Shown in pieces: positions 59,289-64,000 of a stretch of DNA of 64,000 nt; the first letter of the stretch is position 1, and every line of letters begins with the position of its first letter. Location: the NCBI RefSeq assembly GCF_012396615.1, contig NZ_JAAXPV010000012.1, positions 27,937 through 91,936 of the forward strand. The letters run 5' to 3'. Origin of the DNA: Rothia terrae (GTDB lineage Bacteria; Actinomycetota; Actinomycetes; Actinomycetales; Micrococcaceae). The position numbers and the translations under genes were made by a program. Under the pieces are notes generated by a model. The model searched no databases and was not told the origin of the DNA. It was given only the letters and a program-made list of their open reading frames with translations.

Positions 59289-60113
59289 ATGTCAGCGGAT
59301 ACTCATACACTTACTTTGGCGGGAACCACCATTGCCGTCACCGCATCACGTCGTGCCACGGAGCAGGGCGAGGCATTTGAGCGCAAAGGTGCGCGAGTCG
59401 TTTATGCTCCCACGGTGCGTATTGTACCCACCGATGCCGATGAGCTTTTGCAGGCTGATACTCGTGGCATTATCGAAAACCCGCCGCACATGGTGCTGGT
59501 GACTACCGGCTACGGGCTCAAGGGTTGGTTGAGTTTCGCTGCGGATGCCGGGCAAGAGGACGCCCTGCGTGATGCTTTGGCGGGTGCTGATTTTTATGTT
59601 CGCGGGGCAAAAGGACGCGGCGCTGTGCGTGCATTGGGCTTTGAGGATTCCGGTATCGCAGCTGAGGAGGTGACCCGTGCGCTCGTTGACCTCGCCCTTG
59701 AGGTCGGCGTTGAGGGTAAGCGCGTGGTGTTGCAGCAACACGGCAAGCCTGATCATGAACAGGAGCAACGCCTGAAAGATGCAGGTGCTCAGCTGGCAAC
59801 GGTGGTGCCGCACCGCTGGGAAGAGCCGAAAGATATTAATGCTGTGCACGAGCTGATTGACAGCATCATTGCCGGTGAAATCACCGCGATTACTTTTACT
59901 GCTGCCCCCGCTGTTGAGGCACTGTTTGGCTACGCCACTGAGCAGGAGAAGCTACCCGAGTTCATCACCGCTCTGCGCGTGAAAACCGTGGTGGCAAGCG
60001 TCGGCCCGGTGACATCCGTACCGTTGGAAGAGCAGGGAATCATCCCCGTGCAACCGGAGCGCTCGCGCATGGGCGCCATGATTAAGACGCTGGTGGAGAA
60101 CCTTGAGAGGTAG
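59289..60113 (+). CDS. Uroporphyrinogen-III synthase (HemD) family protein
   Basis: A 274-residue two-domain protein. GTTIAVTASRRATEQGEAFERKGARV, MVLVTTGYGLKGWL and ITFTAAPAVEALF match the HemD fold. The enzyme closes hydroxymethylbilane to uroporphyrinogen III. No other haem genes are adjacent; stand-alone HemD homologues in actinobacteria are often misplaced paralogues linked to nitrate/sulfite metabolism. Function as true HemD is therefore uncertain. A parS site follows the stop directly. Confidence 0.82.
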   Translation: MSADTHTLTLAGTTIAVTASRRATEQGEAFERKGARVVYAPTVRIVPTDADELLQADTRGIIENPPHMVLVTTGYGLKGWLSFAADAGQEDALRDALAGADFYVRGAKGRGAVRALGFEDSGIAAEEVTRALVDLALEVGVEGKRVVLQQHGKPDHEQEQRLKDAGAQLATVVPHRWEEPKDINAVHELIDSIIAGEITAITFTAAPAVEALFGYATEQEKLPEFITALRVKTVVASVGPVTSVPLEEQGIIPVQPERSRMGAMIKTLVENLER

Positions 60114-60115
60114 AT

Positions 60116-60131
60116 GTTTCACGTGAAACAT
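60116..60131. promoter_or_regulatory. parS: parS site 9
   Basis: TGTTTCACGTGAAACA lies between the HemD-like gene and the convergent DUF421 gene, about 44 kb from dnaA. Confidence 0.95.
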
Positions 60132-60158
60132 TCAACAGTTAAGGGCTAAGGGTGGACG

Positions 60159-60719
60159 CTACACCGTATTGCCCAGTACTAGCTCGGCGCCGATGACTCC
60201 TGCCAGAAGTTCTTCGTCTATTAGTGAGCCTTCATGGATGATGCTGAGGCCGCCCGATGATTCCAACACCATGCACTGCACTTGGGTGATCGAGGTGATG
60301 CCCGCTTTGCGCAGGGCGGTGAAAATTTCGGTGCGTTTGAGGTGTGTGCGACGCATATTGTGGTCCACGAATTTGCCGTGGGCTACGATGACGCGGGCGT
60401 GCGGGCTGAACCTGCGCCAGCCGGCGACAGATTGCGCGGCACCAAAGATAGCTTCCAGTGCAATAAGCGTGCCCAGTCCAATGACGCCCGAGGCAAGTGT
60501 TGGCGGGTGTCCGATGATGACGCGTCCTGCCACTGCACCGAACATGACGATAACGACAGCATCAAAGCCGTTCCAACTGTTCAGCACGCGCGCGCCGAAA
60601 ATGCGCACAAACAGTAAAAATGCCAGATAGATGCCGAGCGCTGACATCATCACAATGGGAATGCGCCACGGCTCAATGCCGAGGTAGGTTAGAATCAGTG
60701 AACCGTAGTCCTCGGGCAT
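60159..60719 (-). CDS. DUF421 (YetF-like) membrane protein
   Basis: A 186-residue protein with three N-terminal helices (about 18-38, 50-70, 76-96). A cytoplasmic DUF421 domain follows: FDAVVIVMFGAVAGRVIIG and VQCMVLESSGGLSIIHEG are typical. Members are widespread and of unknown function. Alone between convergent and divergent neighbours. Confidence 0.88.
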   Translation of the reverse strand: MPEDYGSLILTYLGIEPWRIPIVMMSALGIYLAFLLFVRIFGARVLNSWNGFDAVVIVMFGAVAGRVIIGHPPTLASGVIGLGTLIALEAIFGAAQSVAGWRRFSPHARVIVAHGKFVDHNMRRTHLKRTEIFTALRKAGITSITQVQCMVLESSGGLSIIHEGSLIDEELLAGVIGAELVLGNTV

Positions 60720-60904
60720 GCGGGCGTCCTTTCGTGGGTGCGTTGGTTCTATTGTATGGGTCTAGAAACCTCATTGTTTTCTATATATGTTGCAACATAT
60801 TGCTCTTACTTTAACTTTCTATTCCCATCACCCGGGTGAGGGGTACACAATGGGAGCGGGTGCCTTTTCGCGTCCGCCCAACACACAGCAGAAGCAGATG
60901 TCGT

Positions 60905-61158
60905 ATGAGTGAGCTTCCCGCTATTGATGAGATCCCGGCTGATACTAAGAATTGGACGGTGGTTTTAGAGAATGGATGCGCCGAGTGTGGTTTCATGCCG
61001 GGGTATGCGTATGAGGATAATGAGCGTCGGATCCTGAGCCTGGTTGCGCCCGTACGTGCGGCGTTCGAAAATTCCGCTCTGACGTAGCGTCCTGATAAAA
61101 ACACGTGGTCACCGCTGGAGTACCTCGTGCATATCAGTGAGGTCTTCGAGGTCATGGT
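60905..61158 (+). pseudogene. DinB-like (mycothiol-dependent enzyme family) N-terminal fragment
   Basis: From ATG 60905, MSELPAIDEIPADTKNWTVV then LENGCAECGFMPGYAYED resembles DinB-superfamily proteins of the D-T-K-x-W-x-W-V-L-x-x-x-C-x-E-C-G type. An in-frame TAG at 61085-61087 stops it. The same frame continues with the expected RPDKNTWSPLEYLVHISEVF. The remaining two thirds of the family are missing and the sequence runs into an AlkD-like fragment. Confidence 0.75.
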
Positions 61159-61647
61159 GCAAATTACGCCTTTGTGGATGCGTCCTGGGCGCAAGAACAC
61201 CGCGAATTTCAGTACAACGCGCTGGACTACCTTGCTGCCTGTAAACAGTACCTAACACCCGATGATATTCCTTGGCTTCGCCGCCTTGCCGAGGCAAAAA
61301 GCTGGTGGGAGACCATTGACCGCCTAGACACCATCATCGGAGATATCGTCCTGCGTCACCCCGAGCTTAACTCTCTGATGCTGGAGTGGGCGCAGGACGC
61401 GAACTTCTGGATCCGCCCCATCGCCATTGACCACCAGCGTCCTCGCAAGGAGCGCACCGATACCCAGTTGCTGGAGGAAATCATCGTGAAGAACTTTGGC
61501 TCTACTGAGTTCTTTATTAATAAGGCAATCGGATGGGCGTTGCGGGAGTATTCCAAGACTGATCCGGTGTGGGGGGGTGACTTTATTGACCGCTACCGAG
61601 CCCAGCTTGCGCCCTTGAGCATCCGCGAAGGGGGTAAGCGCCTCTAA
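61159..61647 (+). pseudogene. AlkD-like DNA alkylation repair C-terminal fragment
   Basis: YAFVDASWAQEHREFQYNAL, then WETIDRLDTI, then FWIRPIAIDHQ, then NNFG-like KNFGSTEFFINKAIGWALRE and DRYRAQLAPLSIREGGKRL match the C-terminal two thirds of HEAT-repeat AlkD glycosylases. The first repeats are missing. The frame is open from GTG 61174, but no ribosome site is seen. It joins the DinB fragment without a spacer. Confidence 0.78.
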
Positions 61648-61665
61648 CTCTCCACCGAGACTGCA

Positions 61666-61702
61666 CTTTAACCCCGATTTTCTTTCAAAATACGGGATAA
61701 AG
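61666..61702. repeat. Imperfect hairpin after the AlkD fragment
   Basis: CTTTAACCC pairs with GGGATAAAG (one mismatch) and ATTTT with AAAAT inside it. Flanking GCACTTT words repeat on both sides. Confidence 0.5.
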
Positions 61703-61733
61703 CGCACTTTCGACGCCCCTCGCAGTAGGCATA

Positions 61734-61798
61734 AGAAAACCCCGCCGTAGTTGCGTACTCTGGAATGTTCGTTCCGTGCAACCCGTGCGGGGTTTTCT
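61734..61798 (-). terminator. Three-tier hairpin, likely terminator of the tiny-ORF transcript
   Basis: AGAAAACCCCGC/GCGGGGTTTTCT (12 bp), GTTGC/GCAAC and GGAA/TTCC are nested. On the minus strand the structure ends with TTTTCTTAT, so it probably terminates a leftward transcript that carries the two small ORFs. Confidence 0.65.
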
Positions 61799-61929
61799 GG
61801 TAAAAATCTTGGTTTCAGTGGCATCGTCGCCGCCTGACTCCTAATCCTTATGCGGCCGTACGCTTGAGTTGTCTCATAGCTGGACTCTTCTATCCGGTTA
61901 CGTCCGGTATGCGTGGAGTGCTTGTGCGA

Positions 61930-61983
61930 TTATGCGGCACCGAGAATAAGATTCTCAGCGGGTTTGTCTAAACCACCTGTCAT
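61930..61983 (-). CDS. 17-codon ORF, overlapping the upstream tiny ORF
   Basis: MTGGLDKPAENLILGAA, preceded by a strong AAAGGAG 4 nt before the ATG. Its start and ribosome site lie inside the 28-codon ORF in another frame, so the pair could be translationally coupled. No homologue is known to me. It may be a leader or signalling peptide, or chance. Confidence 0.35.
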   Translation of the reverse strand: MTGGLDKPAENLILGAA

Positions 61984-62041
61984 AAATCTCCTTTCGAAGA
62001 TTCACTTCTTGTGAGCCGTACCACTTATTTGGCTCACTCAT
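61955..62041 (-). CDS. 28-codon ORF with good ribosome site
   Basis: MSEPNKWYGSQEVNLRKE followed by IYDRWFRQTR. AGGAG lies 7 nt before the ATG. The peptide is polar with three aromatic residues and a basic end, without signal or membrane segment. It overlaps the 17-codon ORF by 29 nt. The rest of the 540-bp gap (61648-62190) holds no larger gene. Confidence 0.35.
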   Translation of the reverse strand: MSEPNKWYGSQEVNLRKEIYDRWFRQTR

Positions 62042-62190
62042 TATTTAACTCCTGTGGATCCCAAAATGCCAGCGATTTTCACCTGATTTTTCCGGCAATT
62101 TTGCCGCTGATTTCCTCTGGTTTAACGGCTTTGTGCGGGCTTAGAATCTAATCAAACCGTGCCTCATTGCCCCACCTCTAAGGAGCTCTC

Positions 62191-62436
62191 ATGGATTCTT
62201 TCCTCGCTTTTACCTCCGGGCTGGGCAATATCGTTTTCGCTCTAGTTCTTTTGGTTGCGCTCGCGGTGATGCCTTTTCGTCTGTGGCAGCGAGCCCAGCG
62301 CAATAAGTTGCGCGATGAGCTGGAGATCATGGAAGACGAGCGGGATGCGTGGCGTTCAGACCGCGGCGGCACCAACAGTTCGCGCAATTACTTGCATGGT
62401 CGAGCACCTCGTTATGACCCGTCTCAGCACGACTAA
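62191..62436 (+). CDS. Small single-helix membrane protein
   Basis: An 81-residue protein from ATG 62191, with AAGGAG 6 nt upstream. One helix (GNIVFALVLLVALAVMPF) is followed by a charged coiled-coil-like stretch (RNKLRDELEIMEDERDAWR) and a polar tail. TAGAAT at 62152 is a possible -10. No family recognised. Confidence 0.65.
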   Translation: MDSFLAFTSGLGNIVFALVLLVALAVMPFRLWQRAQRNKLRDELEIMEDERDAWRSDRGGTNSSRNYLHGRAPRYDPSQHD

Positions 62437-62451
62437 TTTTATGTATATAAA

Positions 62452-62491
62452 AGGACGCCCGCATCCGGCAGTGACTGTGTGCGGGCGTCCT
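62452..62491. terminator. Terminator between convergent genes
   Basis: AGGACGCCCGCA (62452) pairs with TGCGGGCGTCCT (62480), with a 16-nt loop. It serves the small membrane protein gene and possibly the convergent monooxygenase gene. Confidence 0.8.
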
Positions 62492-62527
62492 ATATATAGA
62501 GAGGCCTAAATTCTTTGCGGCGCATAT

Positions 62528-63508
62528 TTAGTTGTTGATCATCTGTTCAGCAATCAGTTCGTAGCTGCGCAGGGTTTGCTCGGTGCTGGTTGCTAGCGAT
62601 GAGAGCATGAGCTCGTCTGCTTGCACCATGTTGGCAAAGCGCAGCAGGTAGTCCTTTGCTTGGGCGCCGGTGCCTACTGCTCGGAATTGAATCATTTCAA
62701 GGATCTGCTGTCCCTGCGGTGAGCGCATGAGCAGTTCGAGCTGTTCGTCGCTGATTTCGCGGCCGCGTCCTGCCATCATGCGTACGCGGTTGCGCTTGGT
62801 GATTTCTAGTTGTTCGTGAGCGTCTTCTTCGGTGTCCGATGCGAGGACGTTCACGGCAGCGATCACGTAGGGTTCAGCTAGCTGCTCTGAGGGCTGGAAT
62901 TTTTCGCGGTACACGTTAATAGCTTGTTCCAGGTGAGTGGGTGCAAAGTGCGATGCGAATGCGTAGGGCAAGCCGAGTGCTGCGGCTAGCTGTGCGCCGA
63001 AGAGTGATGAGCCAAGAATGTAAAGGGGTACTTCTGTTCCCTGTCCCGGGGTGGCGTTGACGCCTGGAATGTGGGTGTCGTCGTTGAGGTAGCCCTGCAG
63101 TTCTTGGACGTCTTGCGGAAAGCGTTCTGCGTTGTTGGGTTCGCGGCGGAGCGCTCGCAGAGTATTCATGTCGGTGCCGGGTGCGCGTCCTAGTCCTAGG
63201 TCGATGCGTCCGGGGTAGAGTTCAGCGAGGGTGCCGAATTGTTCTGCGATAGTAAGCGGTGAGTGGTTGGGGAGCATAACGCCGCCAGCACCGAGGCGAA
63301 TCTTTTCTGTTTTTGCTCCGATGTGTGAGATCAGCACTGCGGGAGCTGATGAGGCAATGGACTTCATGTTGTGGTGCTCTGCGTACCAGATGCGTTCGTA
63401 GCCGAGCTTCTCTGCTGTTTGTGCGAGTTCTACGGAACGGTTGAATGCTTCTTTGGGTTTTTCACCGGGGTGGATGGTGGCAAGGTCGAGAATGGATAGG
63501 GCAGGCAT
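62528..63508 (-). CDS. LLM-class flavin-dependent oxidoreductase (YhbW-like)
   Basis: A 326-residue luciferase-like TIM-barrel protein. [59 protein letters not shown] and [10 protein letters not shown] are characteristic of the MsnO8/YhbW subgroup, which uses reduced FMN or F420. The substrate is unknown. A single gene. Confidence 0.92.
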   Translation of the reverse strand: MPALSILDLATIHPGEKPKEAFNRSVELAQTAEKLGYERIWYAEHHNMKSIASSAPAVLISHIGAKTEKIRLGAGGVMLPNHSPLTIAEQFGTLAELYPGRIDLGLGRAPGTDMNTLRALRREPNNAERFPQDVQELQGYLNDDTHIPGVNATPGQGTEVPLYILGSSLFGAQLAAALGLPYAFASHFAPTHLEQAINVYREKFQPSEQLAEPYVIAAVNVLASDTEEDAHEQLEITKRNRVRMMAGRGREISDEQLELLMRSPQGQQILEMIQFRAVGTGAQAKDYLLRFANMVQADELMLSSLATSTEQTLRSYELIAEQMINN

Positions 63509-63856
63509 ACTTCTTCTTTCTGTGTAAGGGATTGTGTAAGTACATAGGTATAACGATGCGTGCAGCCCTTCTGTTCCCGAAAAGCGGTAAAAATTGAGCG
63601 AAATTGGCGAAAAAGGGGTCTCTAGGGGCCTGTTCGGAAAGTTTTTAAAGTTTTTTCTTGTGAACCGGGTAACGAAAAACCGCTATTTTGCAGTGGTCTG
63701 GGTGACACAATGGCTAATACAATAAAGTATGCTTACTTTTATAATATGGTTCTGACTAGGCATTTTGTTGTGGATGCGTGATTTTAGGTTGTTTTGCGTG
63801 TTTATGTACTGCACGTATTGAGCATATTTTTGTGATGTAGGGTACGGTCTCTCGAG
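63509..63856. other. Gene-free stretch
   Basis: No supported gene. Contains A/T-rich DNA with several GAAATT/AAAATT words and TTCCCGAAAAGCGG near 63573. Confidence 0.5.
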
Positions 63857-63885
63857 TTGCACACCGGGGAGCATGTGCGTATAGT
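63857..63885 (+). promoter_or_regulatory. SigA-type promoter near the window end
   Basis: TTGCAC (63857-63862) and TATAGT (63880-63885) with the ideal 17-bp spacing predict a rightward start near 63892. The transcript runs out of the window. A 21-codon frame from ATG 63889 is present, but would be leaderless or lack its first base. Confidence 0.5.
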
Positions 63886-64000
63886 TGTATGAGTCGTCGC
63901 GGCGAGGGAGTGGGTAAAGCTCCTAGTCAGACGGTGGTTTTGAGAAGTTTATAGGGTTGTTGTTGCTGGTTTGTGACGGTGTGTTGGTCCTGTTGTGGTT

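Noticed and set aside
63889..63954. 21-codon frame after the last promoter
   Set aside because: The predicted transcript starts within or after its ATG and no ribosome site exists, so it is not listed as a gene.
1..64000. CRISPR array or cas genes
   Set aside because: No regularly spaced direct repeats with unique spacers and no cas-like proteins were seen.

Overview
The window looks like the replication-origin region of an actinobacterium of the Micrococcaceae, most likely Rothia. The evidence is the gene order gyrA-gyrB-DUF721-recF-dnaN-dnaA | rpmH-rnpA-yidD-yidC-jag-rsmG-parA-parB, the DLW-39 microprotein between tRNA-Ile and tRNA-Ala behind gyrA, DUF3349 and DUF3566 proteins, actinobacterial parS sites, frequent GTG/TTG starts and moderate GC. 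The genus is an inference from context; no database was consulted.

Layout. 1-4.0 kb: lipoprotein fragment, DUF3349, phosphate transporter, an ATPase and an isolated 5S rRNA. 4.0-15.5 kb, minus strand: tRNA-Ala, DLW-39, tRNA-Ile, DUF3566, gyrA, gyrB, DUF721, recF, dnaN, the oriC candidate and dnaA. 15.8-23.3 kb, plus strand: rpmH to parB, with a decayed flavin monooxygenase pseudogene. 23.3-26.5 kb: an AT-rich accessory island with an IS remnant fused to a truncated umuD, a Tat-exported protein and a complete IS5-like element with a nonsense-mutated transposase. 26.6-35.2 kb: FNT channel, acetyltransferase, trxA-trxB, a MurJ-linked pseudokinase-like membrane protein, murJ, Nudix and cca. 35.4-40.9 kb: ABC transporter, two-component system and two membrane proteins. 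41.3-43.2 kb: rpsF-ssb-rpsR-rplI. 43.3-49.1 kb: DUF418, a CdsA-like protein, a guanidine-III riboswitch with gdx and a TRIC channel, and four related intergenic elements that look like small RNA genes. 49.2-64 kb: glycerate kinase, intein-containing dnaB, TipA-like MerR, prolyl oligopeptidase, a TetR protein with a long acidic tail, oxidoreductase, HemD-like protein, DUF421, fused DinB/AlkD remnants, a tiny-ORF locus and a luciferase-like monooxygenase.

Most genes serve chromosome replication, segregation and basic growth. DnaA, DnaN, RecF, gyrase and DnaB act at or near the origin. ParA/ParB and nine parS sites mark it for segregation. RnpA, YidD, YidC and Jag form the usual RNA-processing and membrane-insertion cluster. 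The most unusual signal is the set of four elements at 44.2, 46.0, 46.4 and 49.0 kb. Each has a GGTTC...AGCT block, a GTGAATGTGTGTG-like tract and its own Rho-independent terminator, as expected for a family of sibling small RNAs. A second dispersed hairpin repeat keeps a conserved apical part while its stem sequence differs between copies.
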